Below, in pieces: positions 25,067-38,990 of a DNA stretch of 64,000 bases. Source of the stretch: Atrichornis clamosus (Eukaryota > Chordata > Aves > Passeriformes > Menuridae). The notes under the pieces are model-generated. The model was not told the origin of the DNA, did not search any database, and was given only the letters and a program-made list of their open reading frames with translations. Location: the NCBI GenBank assembly GCA_013400975.1, contig WBMZ01004703.1:62001-126000 (forward strand). The letters run 5' to 3'. Both the position numbers and the translations under genes were made by a program. The first letter of the stretch is position 1. The number at the start of each line of letters is the position of its first letter.

Positions 25067-28000
25067 ACACATTTAGAAACACAAGGGCAAGATAGCATTT
25101 CAAATTATCCAACCAGGATTCGTTATTCAGAAAGAGCAAAAAACCCGCAAACAATCAAACTTTGAACTCCTTCTAGGAGTTCCTTTCTAAGGAGATCTAA
25201 CAGGTTTGGGGGTTTGTTTCTCTTTTTTATCATTTAGCTAATAAATCCTGCAAAGACATTCTCCCAGGAGTTCTGAAGCAGAGCCCTTTCAGTTTCTTTG
25301 ATTGTTTCTCTGTAGTCTATTAATGCGACCCAGAAGTTTCAGCAGGAAATAATTCTGAGCAGCCTTTCCCTGATGAGAGTGATAATTGAACAGAACTGGA
25401 ACTTGCCCAGTTTCTGCCATTGCTTCCAAAATGCCTGACTGCTTATATTGCAAGACACCCTGAGTGTATGGAAGTATTTTCAAGGCCACTTAAGTCTTAA
25501 ATACCCTTAGGGATCTCTGCTACTAAGAGAAAAAACCAAACCAAAACAAACAAAAAGACCCTCAACAGTACAACAAAATCAAAATCCATCTTTCAGTCCT
25601 GCCATTTTCTGTACACAGGAACCCTGAGCAGCCCTGGGAAGAACACACACATCCCAACACAGAAAAAAATGACTGTGTCTCTTCAAAAGCACATGGTCTT
25701 TTTCTTTTTTCTTTGCAGAAGTCTATGTTTGTGACCAGGACAAAAGTTTTTGAAAGCTGACAAGTCATATTTGATAAGGTTTCAGATGCTCAGTATGTGT
25801 CACTGCTTGAGCAATAGCAGAAGAAAAATGGTAATCTAAAAAAAGGCACAATATTAACAAAAGTTGATAGATAAAAGTTACACTGCTGAAGATGAAAATA
25901 CAGAAAATGAAATGTATGAATTATTTAGGTAAATGAATAGTTACTAAAAAGACACAAAGTGTCAATTAATTCTAAAAATGTTTCTGTTCTTTTGGCCATT
26001 TCATTTTTAGGCTACAAGATTTCAAAGATTTCAAAGGCAGAGACAATTACTTGCTGCAAATAATACAAGACTGAGTGAGCAGCCCAAAAATTGCATGACT
26101 ACACAACATACAAATTTTGAATTTGGCAACAAAAACTTCCTCTACTTGTTTTATATTCCTCAGTCTCTAACTTTTGAGGGTTTTTTTCTCCATGTGTTGA
26201 TGTATGATAGCAAGTGTGTATATGTATATAAATTCATTGACTCATAATGACTAAATTCTTTACAACCTGTACACAATGGGCACAGGCTGCACTAAATAAT
26301 GTTGACCTACATCTTACAAGTCCCTCAACACACACCTTCAGTAAAGAGGAAACCATTTACGACAAGGCCAAAGAGAAAACCTGCCCAAGTCTGTCTGGTG
26401 ACACTATTTTAGGGAGAATGGAGCAAAAATCCTGTTGAACAGCTGCAGAGAAGTCAGACTCTTCACAGGACACTGCGTGACTCAGGCCACGCCATGACCC
26501 GCCGTGCTGTGAGGGCTGTAACCACAGCTGAAGCACCAGGCAGAGTCTGACAGGTGCTGCTGCAGCAACGGCCCCATCTGATGCTACACCGGGTACTTAC
26601 AAATCGTGCAACAGGCTGGGTCCTGTGTGTGTGTGCTTGGAAAAATGCCCAAATCATCCAGAGCAAATGTTCTGCTTGTGTAAATGAGTGTAACTGCATG
26701 AATCTGTATTTGAGCTAATCAGTACCATCGTTTTGGATTCCCCAGCAAATCAGCCCAAAGTGCACAGGTTTCAGAGGATGTGGATGGCCTGCTCCTCTCT
26801 AGGGAGAGAGAACAACCTGCACTCCCTGGCTCTGCAAGTGGGAGGTGGAGAACAGGAGACTTCTCCAGGAAAGAGACTTTGTTTTGTGATGATCGAGGGA
26901 TGAAAGGTTACAGAACTGGGGTGTGGATCACGAGCAGTGATTTGGGACAGGTTTTAAATCACTAAGAAAGTTGTTCACCGCGGTGTACGTCAGGGCTGGT
27001 TTTCAAAAGCTCTTTTCTAAGCCAGAACAGCCCCTGGGGCCAGCCAGGCTCTTACAGGCAGGGCTGAACAGTTTAACCCAGCACAGCCAGGGTCACAGCC
27101 TGGGGACAGATTTGCATATTACAATGTAACAGGAACAACCGGAGTGTCAGCAGAAATCCTGCCCGACTTCCATTAGCCCTACAGTAATGCCACAAACAAG
27201 AGAGAAAGTTTGAACAACAAATGCATGGCACTTTAAATATTCATGTTTCTCTTAACAATTACTTTGGTAATGTAAACTGCTTGTTAATTACTTCAAGATT
27301 CAAATTATTAATCTCCACTTGGACATTACCTGGTAAGTTCTTCTCCTCTGTTTATAAATAAAGTCCATTTATAACTGCAATGTGGAAGTTGCAATGAAGG
27401 AAAACACTGGCAAACAGTGATCCAAGAACAATTTTTCAACAAGCATTTTAATTTTGCTAGCAGGTTTTCTGATGGGGTGACGAGACACAGCCTCATGAGG
27501 TGAGACAACATCCCACCAGGCTCTCAGTTCTGCAATGCCAGCCCTGACTTCTTGAGTTTTCCAAATGATTAATGCAAGGCACAACCCTACAGTGATCACC
27601 CACCTGGAGGCTGAAGGACAAAGCCAATTTGGCAATCTGGAGTACCTGTGCTCCCCAGTCTCCAGTGGGGAATGTGCAGCAGGAGGCACAGGAATTAGTG
27701 CTGCTGGTGCAGGATCCCAGATTGACAAGAAAGCACAGAAAAGGCAGAGCTCTTGGCTTTCCTCAGCATCCTTCTGCACCTGAGTCTTGAATGGGAAAAG
27801 CCACCGGGTCCAGGGTCACACGAAACGTGTAAAAAGCAGGGTTTTATCAGCAGCCTCATGTTCTGCTGCAGGAGATCTGAGGTGGCAGCTCTGGAGAGCT
27901 GTTTGTCACATCCCTCTGCAGCACCAGCACAGCGGGCAGTGCGTGGTGATGCTTTGTACCCCACCCGTGGGGCTCCTCACCCGCTGACTGAAAAGGAGTT

Positions 28001-31000
28001 TCAGCCCCTGACAGAGGCCAGCGACCATCTCCACATCCACAGAGCGCCAGGGACTTCTCCCAGGGTGGAAGAAGTCACACAACAATTATCCTGCTCTCTG
28101 AGGACATTAATAACCTACAGGTTGGCTCTGCTCTGAGGAGCACAACTCTTCTGCATTGCCTGCAGCCAGGAAGCTCTTCGGCTCTGGGGAGATTACAAAG
28201 CAAGGCAAGCAGGTCTGTGCGTGGCTCTGCTGTGGGGAAGCTCCCAGCCAGGCTGCTGGGTTTGATTTGCAGCTGGCTTACCCCTGTCCTCACACCCCTG
28301 CGGCCAGCTTTGGGAAAGGTGCTTTACTGAAGTGCTCCCTGGATTGCAGACGGCCACAGCACTCTTCCTGCAGCACCTCCTGGCGTGCTCCTGCTGAGCT
28401 GTTTGGGAGCTAGGAAATGTGAAACAAAGGACGGGTCCTGCTGCTGATTAAAGATCTGGAATTCAACTAGTAGGAAGTTTGCACATCTGGTTCTTTGTCT
28501 CTATTTCTGCTGCTTGTACTATTGCAGAGATTATGCGCTGTGTGAGTCACATTGTAACTTCTAATATTAACAACCTGATTTCCCACAGTTTCTGGTTGGT
28601 TTTTTTTTTTCTCTAGAAGCATGAATTACAAAAGATTTCTCCTTCCCCTTCACTTTTGAAAGCAATTAAAAACAAACTATATAACAAATCACTAACTGCC
28701 AAGCAGTGTTCAAATTAGATCTTTTCATAGCCTTCTTGCTTTTGATTTGGAACAGAACCAATTGGCTTTGGGATCTACCCTCAAAAAAGATACTTCTGCT
28801 AACTTTTCAGTCTATTGAAAGCAGCAAAGTAAGAAAACTTGTAAAGTTTTACAGCATGGCTTCAGCGAGCAAGAAGAATTTCTAAAGATACACTTTTACA
28901 CCAGGTATTGTTTAGGTTTAACTCCAATGTCATGTTACCAGACTCTAAAAGGTAGATGGAGGTTTGCTAATATCATCCTTTCCTCATCATTCAAATAAAT
29001 GCTGATGCAGAGCAGAGGCAGCAAAGGAAAGAGAATGGAAGGGGGAAAAAATAATCACTCACTCCCTATTTCTTAATAGTCTGGATAAGATGGATTTGTA
29101 TGTTTTGGCTTTCAGTAGCAGAAGTAGAATTGCTGTATAAATGTCAGTTTGAGCAGAAAGTTCCAAAAACTGGCTCCCCACCCACCCCCACCACTGAATC
29201 CTGATTATTGCCAGACAGAACTGACTCCTTCCAAAGAGCACTTCCAGAATGGTCCCATTGTCCAGGGGAGAGGGGCGCCCTGCTCCGGTGGAAACTCTGT
29301 TATCGCACCACAGCTGCTTGGAGTTAACTGCAGCCCTACTTCGAGCCTTTAAAGTCTGCTCCTTGTTCAGTCCTGGAGGCATGGGAATGGCTCTTGGGAG
29401 ATTAACCTGTTGTGGGCGGTTAGCACAGCTCTGGGCCATGGCACCGGCAGCTGGACACGCTCCACCCTGCTCACACTGCTCTCAAACCTCGTGAATAAAA
29501 CTCCTTGTGTTCACTTTGCCTTGCTCAGCACTTAGAGCTAATGAAAGGTTAAAATTTCCAGAGCTAAGTCAGCAGATGCCTATCCAAAACCACTCAGACA
29601 ACCCTGCAAAAACCCACACACAATGTAGAGCATTTTGATACTAAAACATGGAAATAGGAGGAAGAACGAACGGGAAAAGTGGATTCTTTTGGGTCATTTT
29701 CTCTATTCTCCCCCAATAAAAAGCTGCCTTTTCAGGTTGTCATTCCTTTTGATTTTTAGCTATTCCTTGCAGACAAATACCAGTAGTTGCTCAGGATTCT
29801 TTCAGAAAAAGGGAAGATTTTTTTGCCAGCAGTGCTTCTCTCCCAGGGAGTAACATCCCTGCTCGGACTGCTCCCTGCCCCTTGGCTGAAGTGTGAGAAC
29901 ACCCAGAAGGAGGCACGAGGGGTTGGCCGTAATTAAAGCGTGCTGCTGCTAACGGGACACCACAAAGGGAGCTGGGCAAGCAGGAATGCTCACACACATG
30001 CTGCTGCGTCTGCAAGGGAGCCGGGGCTGAGCTGGCACGATGAACACCTCACTGCCACCACCAAGTCATCTTCTTCAGCAGGACTGAGCACAGCCAAGGC
30101 ACCGGGGGTTTCAGTGACCCCAAACCAAGGTTAGAAGGCCCCGTGTTCCTTATCTTATGTAAGTGCGAGTAGCTCTGTGAAATATTCAGCATGACTGACT
30201 TCCCCCTCTGGCAGCGTATGGCAACTTTCAGGGAGACACACGACACTTGAGGGCTCTGCTTTTCCAGCATAACCTCTACAGCTCTATCCAGATGGGAAGG
30301 AACAAGAGGTTTAGTGTGATTCAGTTGTTCCTTTGCCATCTCTTTCCATATTCATAAGTTAAGCTTCTCAAATGATGTATTTTTGTCAAGGAGACCTCGT
30401 GTGGCCCAATATCCCTAAAAGTTTAGGCACACTCTTGTTACTGTAATAATTTACAAATTATTTTGAGAGAGCAGTTGAAAACAAACAGTAAGTTACATTT
30501 GCTAAGTTTGCAGACTTTTCCTGTGGCAAATAAGGAGAGCTGGTTGAGTCTAGCAGGTTTTTTTCAATTCTTAAATTATAGTATTCAATTGATTTTGAAT
30601 GTTCTTCAGTACTCCCTCCCATCCTCTCCACTACAGCTGGCAGGCAAAGTGGCAGAGATCCTTTTTATTAGATTTGACCAAGTGATTAGGTAATGCTTTC
30701 TTCTTTTGCCCCACTCTCCAGATAAAACAGTTAGCCAGGTTTAGTTAGCAATGCTGCCTTTGGTTTTAGGTGCAAAACAATCTTGAGACATTTCGCATTG
30801 CCTCCTCTTCCTGAGCATCATTTAATAGGTCAGAGGATTGCCCTGAACACCCACAAATCCTCTTGTTATCACTCGAAAATTTTCTTTTATTGCTTGGAAT
30901 CTGCCAAGACTAAAGTCCTGGGGTGCTGAGCTCTCTGGAAGTGGCAGCCCAGGCTGCACACACCCGTGGCACCACAGTGGGGAGAAGGCAGAGATGCTGG

Positions 31001-34000
31001 GTTCCACAGGGCAGGCAGCAGAGCTGATGGGAACTGGAGCATCCCAGCCATCTGCTCAGCCAGCATCTTAAATTCTGTGTTGCCAAAATAGTCCTAAGTG
31101 GGACGCACACGCCTCTGAAAGAGTCTAACACAAATGCATGCTGAGCTCTTGCTTTCCTCTCTCTTCAGTCATAGCTGAGCACGTTTTAAGCTCAACCCCC
31201 AAATTTTAAATTTATTTTGTTGCTACTTGCCCAGTTAAAAAATGGAAATTCTCTAGGGGTTAAAAACCCCTCAACACACCACCAACCAACAAACACGTAT
31301 GAACATTGGGGTGCAGGTCTAGGCAGAAAGAGAAATCCACATTTCTCCTGGGAGACAAAACAATACCTCAAACCTGGCCTCAGGTGTCCAGTATGGGCCA
31401 TCATTAAAGCAGAACACTGCATCCCCGTAAAGGAATTAATTGTCTTCAAATAGTGGAAAACTGAAGGAAGTGATTTCTGATCCAAGAATCAAAACCCAGA
31501 GACACCCAACTGAATGTGGGGAACATCACAAGCCAAGATTTCACCAGAAGATGGACTTTCAAGGCTGTGGGCAAAAGGCATAACAGATGTAATTAGAGAG
31601 AGATGAGCTTTTTCTGAGTACAATGGGAAAGATTTGAAGAATTGGCCTTCAGTGTGACAAAGAGCTGAAATACATCATAAACCCAGAGTACAAGCAGATG
31701 AATAGTTCCCAGAATTTTCTTTCCAAAAGATAATACTAAGGCTGCAAGACAGAGGTTTTCTTTGGTTTTCCTTGGGGTAGTTAGACTGATGTCAGGCTGC
31801 CCAGCTGGCAGCTCAAGTAGCAATTTGTTTTCCACAGGGCCTCATACCCCAAGAACACATACAATGCATGGATTGAAGGCCTGAATGTCCTGTGAAATCA
31901 ATGGAAAGGTATCTGCTGACTTCGCTGAGTTTTACAGCTGGTCCTGCAATTCCATTGGTGTTCCATAACGAATGTTGTTTACAAGGCAGGACATATTTTT
32001 AGTTTACAAATGCAGCTCCTCTCAATACTACATAATTTTGCAACAATTTACATAGGGAAAAAACCCCAGTGCACCAGATAAATCACTGCAACATTCCCAC
32101 AGGAGGACAAGATGGATGGCACAAAATGTTCCCCATACCTTGATGTCACAGCCATGAACATTTCATTTCAAACACAACATTTGTTCTTAGGGAACCTTTT
32201 GCATTTTGGGGTGACGAAATTAGGCTCTTTCTTCACTGTAAATACACCACACGAGGATGGCACATTTTATTTCACGTGCACAAATTGTCCCAACCCAGTT
32301 TCTCCAAGCTCTGTGGAAGGACCATACTCACTGGTAAAAAGTGCTGGGTTCAGAGGAAGCTGGTGAGAGCCTCCAGAGCAGCACAGCTCACACACCATCC
32401 TCTAGAGACTCCTCACAGGACACTCCTTGCAGCCTTCCCACCTCTGCTGCTGCCCTGGGGATGCCCTCAAGAACCTTCACACCCTTCTGACACTGAGGGC
32501 CCCGCAAGTGCACAGAGTGCTCAAGGAGAGGCCCCATCAGTGCTGAGAACGCTCAAAATACTGCTAAAATACAAAGTGTCCTTGAAGTTGCAATACAACA
32601 TTATTACAGCATGTCTTTCCATGGCTATTTTCATCACTTTTCTCATTTATCTCATTCTTCCCTCTGTGACAGAACTGCATATTCTGTTACAAACAGTGGG
32701 AAAGATCAATGGAGTTTGAAAAATCCTAAAAGCTTTGATTTGTCACTTCTGTACAAGAATTTTAGCTTAATTTATCTGAACTTTTGGAAAGATTATTGAA
32801 CTCTTTTAAGCCTGCTCCCATCCCTATATAGCCACCTCTATTTATAGATAATCTGAGAAATGTATTAATTGAAAATCTTCACAATGCTCAGATAAAAACT
32901 GCAGTAACCAGGGAATTATTTTGAATGGAAAAAGCAACTGCACTTGGTGGACAGCCCTGGGGAAGCCCAGCAGCCCCTCGCTTAGGATGAAGGTGCCGTG
33001 CAGGGGCACAGCAGCCCTGGTTCAGTGCCCACGGGGGCTCCCTGCCCCACAAGCCACTGACATTTATCACCAGCTGAACTCAAGCCATCCTTGCTACCCC
33101 AAAACCGTGGTGTCTCCAGGGCTCTGCTGCTGCCCACAGCCCCTGCCCAGGCCCCCGGCGTGTTTCCCACCTCTGGATGATCCCAGCTGTGCACCAGGCC
33201 CTGCCCAAACCCTGGCTGTGCTGCCTTTCCAATTACTCCCACAAACAATGAGCCCTTTCCTCCCTTCACCACCCCAAACTTCTCACAGAATTCATTTAAA
33301 TTACTGTGTAAAACGTAATCGGCTTGGTAATAGGTCACTTACAGAAATGGGAGTTTTGCTTTCAGGATCTCTTTCCATTATGCTAATTCCAAACCGAAGG
33401 TCCATGAACATTATTAGCCCACACTTTTTATTCCTGTAAAGCTGTGCAGCAGGGCGTTAAAGAGACTGCCAGCTAATACTGTCAGTGTAGGGAAGTTACA
33501 AAACTGAAAAAGCACTTTTAATAATGCTATAATGATCAAAATTCTGCTCAGGACTGTAGACTGTGAGCAGTCACTAAAGCAGCATCAAGCCATTCAGTAA
33601 AGCTGTAGTTTCTCATCTGTCTGCTCCTATGTTGGTTGGGGTTTAATTTTAAGGGGTTTTTAATTTTTGTTTTCCTTTGGGTTTTGTTTTTTGTTTGTTT
33701 TAAATGGATCTTTATTTCTAAGAATTCTAAAAATTTCTAAATTTATTCCTAAGCTCACATTATTTAAAGAAACTGAGTTTGGGTCTTTAAATAAGTAACA
33801 ATCAAACTTCTACAGAAAGGCTTTGAGATAACATCCCTACAAAAATAAGTATTCCAGTTTTAATTTCTCTCTGATAGAAACTTAGTCTATATTTTTTAAA
33901 ATAAAGCATTTGCTCAAGCTTCCATTCTATATCAGGCAGTAACATAAGAGAATTCTGCAAGTGTAAGGTTTGTCTCTTACCCAGGGCTTCTTTCAGGATC

Positions 34001-37000
34001 AGAGGCCTAAATTAGCAACTACAATATCAGAGTTGCAGTTGCTCAATGACATTGATATGATAGTTACTAATCTAAAGTAAAAATATACACTGGGGAAACA
34101 GTTTCAGTGGAGGAATGTCCACTAATGCTTCCAGCTTCATGGAATCCTCAAAAACTGGGACAGTCAGGAAAAAAGTGTCTGTTTTTCTCATTAGACACAG
34201 ACTTGAGTAAGCTTGAAAAATGTGGAAACAGCCTAATGAATTGTGGTCTGTTATTCTGGGATTTAACTATTCAGAAGTGGTAAAATATCAATTAGCATTT
34301 TCCAGGCTGATTGTGTGTGCTGGCCCTTTGTTCCCCTCTGCTGGCCTAAGGCAATCCAAAGGCAAGAGCAATTTCCCAAGTTAGGAAGAGGGATGGGACA
34401 CATTAATAATAAGGTCAAGAGTAGAAAGATTGGAATAGAAAGAAAATATTGCTTAGAGAGCTTGCAAAAAACCCCTGCCCAAAAGTCACCATGATCTGTT
34501 GAATATAACAATGCACGGTGCAGTTGGGGTGGTTGAGTTCTGATTTGTGGCATGTGACAGTGAGGTATAAAGGGGCACATAAAAATATAATTTTCTTAAG
34601 AGACATCAAGAAAAAGAATGATGCAGATCAGTCTGTGGCCTCTCAGGAATTTATGTTGGATACAGAAATATACTTAAATAGAGTGGCACCAGCTGTATCC
34701 CAGTGCAAGGCGAGGTGAGAAATCAAAAAAAAGAGGAAAAAAGTCAAACTAGGAGTGAAGGTGACTGAAATGTCTTCTAAACTAAATGAATAGAGGAGAG
34801 GATAAAGGCCTTGGATAAGTTCAGATTTCAGAGCATCTTTGGTGTTTTGGGAGCTGAACATTTGGAAACTGTAGTCAGAGTGTCCCATGACTGCGACAGC
34901 CCAGGAAGGCTCATCCTGACCCGGAGCAGGACTCTGCACCAGAAACACAGCAGAAATCACATCCCTGCCACCTCTCACCCCTTCAGGCAGAGTTAATCCT
35001 GCCTGCTGCTCTCCCTCCAAGCTGAGGAAGCACCAGTGGGGATAAAAAGCCCTAACCAAAGATGTTTAAGTGACACAGGGGATGGCCAGGCTCACCAGCA
35101 CTACTGAGCGGGATTGTGAACCCTGACAGAATCACAAACACTGAATTTATGATCAACTCTCTGCAACTACGGCAAAGGGCCATACCCCACACGCTGCAAT
35201 CCACTCATTCCTGCTGGAAAAGACATTCCATTATCATACCACGCCCTGAGAGTGGGTGTTAAGGAACATTACAGCCAAATCCATGTGTCTCCTGAAATCC
35301 AAGGTCTTGTCTGGTAACTGCCTTCCCTTTGAGACCATTCCACTTTACTCCTCAGATTTTGACAGAGCAAATGGATGCTTCAATCGCTAGAAAAAAATCA
35401 AAGCATGTACAAGTATGTCTTGGCCTGGCTTCTGCAGCCTTCCAGGGATGTTTTCCTATTACACCTGAAGAGACCAGCCCTAGGGAGGGCATTAAAAACA
35501 CTCATTTTCCCCTGCTGCAATATCATGATCTCTAATAAGGACTCATCCAGAAATTAATCTGCTAAACATATAATCAAAGTAATCTCAGGGAAGAAAATCC
35601 CAGAGGACACATATACTGTCCAGACTACTAAAAACTGATTTTGCTTGGGCTCCCTTCCTAATTGCTGAGGTGTTCATACAATAAACTCTTCCTTGCTAAT
35701 AACACCGAAAACCAATTATGAAGACAACCACTGTAGTTATTTCTCCCCGATATTTTGCAAGCTTGTGGTTTGGGTTTTTTTACCACCCCACAAATTTACA
35801 CAGCTGTCCTTGCGAGGATAAAAGGGCAGGATGAGTAGCTGAGACCATTGGTTTTGGTTGAGAAGATAAAACCCAATAAATTCCAAATACATAATTAAAG
35901 GGAGATGTAAAGAGACAGGTGAGAAAGGGAAGCTCTGGGTTAGAAATGTTCATTCCAGTTAAAAAAACAGCATTTCTGTGCAAGTGTGTGACACCTTTCC
36001 TTGCACTACCCTTCCTGAGGAACATATGGGAGTTTTAGAGGGTTTTAAAAATTATTTATCATAAATTTAATGTTTCCAGACACAGTCTGACAGGTTTCTG
36101 ACAGCAATCTTTCAGCTTATTTATACAGTCAATAGCAATCTAACTTGCCAATACATATTTTTAATCTTCCCTCTCCATTCTTCTAGAAATAATCTTCAGG
36201 TTTTGCTTACACAAAAGTTTTTCTCCTGAAAACTCTGGAAGCTCTCAACTAATTAGCATTGATGTAAGCCTGTCTTGTTTCTGTAAATGATTTACAAGAT
36301 GTGCTCTGATTGTTCTCCAGTACCTGATGTGTTCCTTTCTACTCAGCCACCTTTAATGCATTTAAATAAAGACACGAAATTATCTCACAAGGAAGATGAC
36401 TCAGCCAACAATGTCACGCACTGTAACACTGAAATTTTTGCTCCTTTCTGCATTGGTTAATTATAAATATTTTTTTTTCTAATAGATGCATTTTTTGAGG
36501 CTAATGAACAGGAGAGATTCATTTTCCATGTAGGGTGACAGCAATCATGGTTAGGTGTTAAGCCAACACCATAAAACCAGTTAGCAACAATTGGACTGTG
36601 AAAGGTTTGTAGGATAAGTTTTTCAAATGATTATCTGTTGTAGCTGCATGCATCAAAGATTCCCTACTTCAGATAAGTACTGTAGGCAGCCTTTTGAGTA
36701 CAGGTAGTTCTCGTTGTCACAAATACACAGATGATTGTGGACCTGGAAGCTGGGACGCAAATTCCAGGCTAACGTGTAGCAAAAGGTGCTTTGACAGATG
36801 CGAGCCTTCAAAACAATGAAAAGCTTAAAAGAAACCATCCTGAAAGCAGATGTGGTGATTGTGGACAGATATAAAATGGCATCCTGATGCTGAAGGATGA
36901 CTTTTGCCAGAATTAGGCCAAAAAAACCAACCCAAAATTAAAAAAAAAAAAAAAATACAGAGAAGTGAAAGAAGAAAGGAATCTCCAGAGGCAAGGTCTC

Positions 37001-37689
37001 TTGTACCATCAAAAAGGAATTGTTCATGTTTTTGTGTACCTGTACTCAAATGATCCCTGTAAGGGGCATTTTCCTACTGCAATCCAGCAGCAGTGCTGGA
37101 GACCCGTGAACTGAAGCTTCCTGAGGGGAGGATTTCATTATAAAACATTGGTTTGGACGACTGCTCTAACCAAGACTGTGTGAGCAGGTCTAAATTCCAA
37201 AGGGATATAAGGAGTAACCAAGTCCCTGCACTAAAGGTGGCTGAGCAGAACTGAAAAATTTCAGCCCAGCAAAATGCATGGTTTTAATCCTGGTTTAACA
37301 CATTCTAGAATCATGATTATTAAAGTTACAATTTGGTCCATATTGCCAGGGATAATAGTGTTTTATATCCTATGCCTGTGTTCCCAAAATCCCAAGCTAA
37401 TCCTTATACCATGCCTGATCCTGTTTTATCAGCAAGAAGCATGCTTCAGAATTAAATGCACTTGCCAAATCTGAATCTGTCATCACCAACAGCTCATCTG
37501 TCTGTCACAAAGGAAAAAAGATCATTCTTACAGGGAGAATATTTCTAGAGCATAAACTTAATACACAGATGATCTAATTAAAAAAAGACATCCAGACTTA
37601 AGCACCCAGTACCAGGTCAGGACCATTTTACATCCAGTAATTGCTGGTTTACATGTACAGTTCATGCTGGGGACAAAAGCCACGTTTAT
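25067..37689. other. Long unique stretch, no gene supported
   Basis: About 12.6 kb with no repeat family that I recognise and no supported gene. AT-rich DNA alternates with GC-richer pockets at about 27560-28420, 29230-29490, 29850-30130 and 32340-33240, which account for nearly all longer open frames (for example 27753-28136 and 32921-33439). Small items are a GAACTCCT/AGGAGTTC hairpin at 25164-25182, a tandem ATTTCAAAG pair near 26020-26035, a T/G-rich tract at 33640-33705 and a 16-A run at 36940-36955. The ATTA-rich patch at about 27210-27320 could be a conserved non-coding element, but that cannot be judged from one sequence. Confidence 0.5.
36940..36955. repeat. Poly(A) tract (16 A)
   Basis: A pure A run preceded by A-rich sequence. 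No pseudogene-like sequence or AATAAA placed as expected is seen upstream. Confidence 0.85.
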
Positions 37690-38290
37690 ATATTTTTGAA
37701 ATGTGATTTTAACACGTTGCATTGGTCAGAGTGTTTCCCTTCCCGAAACAAGGGAAGACTACAACAAAAGTACACATTTATATCAAGGAAATGCCCAGTC
37801 ACTGCACACAGAGCAGCGAATCAGCAGCTCTCAGGTCTCCAAGAGCGAGAATGGATGGATTTGATAGGCAAGGCTGCACTAGCAGCAATCAGGGAACAAG
37901 AGAAGCCTCAAATCCCAGAGCCCGGCACTGGCACGACGGGAAAGCAGCGCATCCCTACCCGTGCCCGACACAAACAACCACCCCTCAGCAGAAGCAAATT
38001 ACTGCAGGCAGGGCACAGTGGAACATCCAAGCTTGTCAGGAAGAAGAGCAGGACAAGGAGGGATCAGCTCCACGTGCACCCTGTGCAGTCAGCAGGACCA
38101 ACAGCAAACTGCTCACACCAGTCACCAGCAAAACACTGCACAAGCTCTCCCTACACTGCCACGGGGGATGAAGTATCCCAAAGTTATGTCTGCACCCTCA
38201 GATACATATTTATGAAGGAAAGTGAAGAAAATCATACATCATCAGTTTTCAAGAGGTTTTATACCAACTATTTATGCCATTAACCTCTGG
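37690..38290 (+). other. Stop-poor segment, open in all three plus frames
   Basis: The longest plus-strand frame here covers 37696-38283 (195 codons). A second frame is open at 37722-38171 and a third at 37961-38215, so about 170 bp is open in every plus-strand frame. That pattern comes from CA/GC-rich, TA-poor composition and argues against coding. The predicted peptides are rich in Q, S, T, R and H and show no domain I know. Confidence 0.35.
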
Positions 38291-38445
38291 TAATTTATAA
38301 CAAGCTGTCATATCATTAACACAATAAGTCAATAATTGCTGTCACTACATTTTCAACCCTGTGCTCACAGTGTTCCCCAGCTTCAGCAAGAGATGTGATT
38401 AATGAAGCTTTTGCACAGGCTGTGATGCTGATATTTATCTTGCAG

Positions 38446-38544
38446 CAAATACTGAGTTCAGTTGATCACATGTCAAATTTGCTTTCTTTTGCATCACTTG
38501 CAAAGAGAACCAGGATGGCCATATATTATGAAATAAATTTCCAG
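38446..38544 (+). other. Exon-like segment with both splice sites (weak candidate)
   Basis: TTTATCTTGCAG (38434-38445) is a good acceptor and GTAAGA at 38545-38550 after CCAG is a good donor. The 99 bp between are open in phase 0 at both ends and encode 33 codons, from QILSSVDHMSNLLSF to RMAIYYEINFQ. I do not recognise the peptide. Pseudo-exons with such sites occur by chance many times per hundred kilobases, so this is only a candidate. Confidence 0.13.
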
Positions 38545-38974
38545 GTAAGAGGAAAGAAGAATAAGAATCAAATGCTTGCCAAGGTCTTTTTAAACTCACA
38601 TTTTTCTTCATGTGACTGTTTTCTGTCAAAACAAACCTTCATTCAAAAGTGGAACTAGCTCTCTTCACTGAAGAAATAACCTTCACTATGCAAATCAATT
38701 CACTTTCCCAACCTTGCAAACAAATGTTTCCAGAAACAACAAAAATAGTGAGAATCTGATTACCAGCTTTCCTGCTCCTTCACCCAAAACTCTCAATAGC
38801 TGCAACAAAAGCATCAGGAACAGAGTTGAGCACATTAGAAAGCCAAAGTGGAATCAGTTTTTTAGCTGAAATTATTCAATGCTTATTTGAATTAACAGAA
38901 AAGTCAAGTGAGTCAAAGCTTCTCATCTCCTCACTGTCCCAGGAGAAAGGGAGATTCACTTAGTTTGCAAAATT

Positions 38975-38990
38975 AAAAAAAAAAAAAAAA
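38975..38990. repeat. Poly(A) tract (16 A)
   Basis: A pure A run in AT-rich DNA with no sign of a retrocopied gene beside it. Confidence 0.85.

Noticed and set aside
25164..25182. GAACTCCT/AGGAGTTC hairpin
   Set aside because: The same reasoning applies: short arms and no supporting context.
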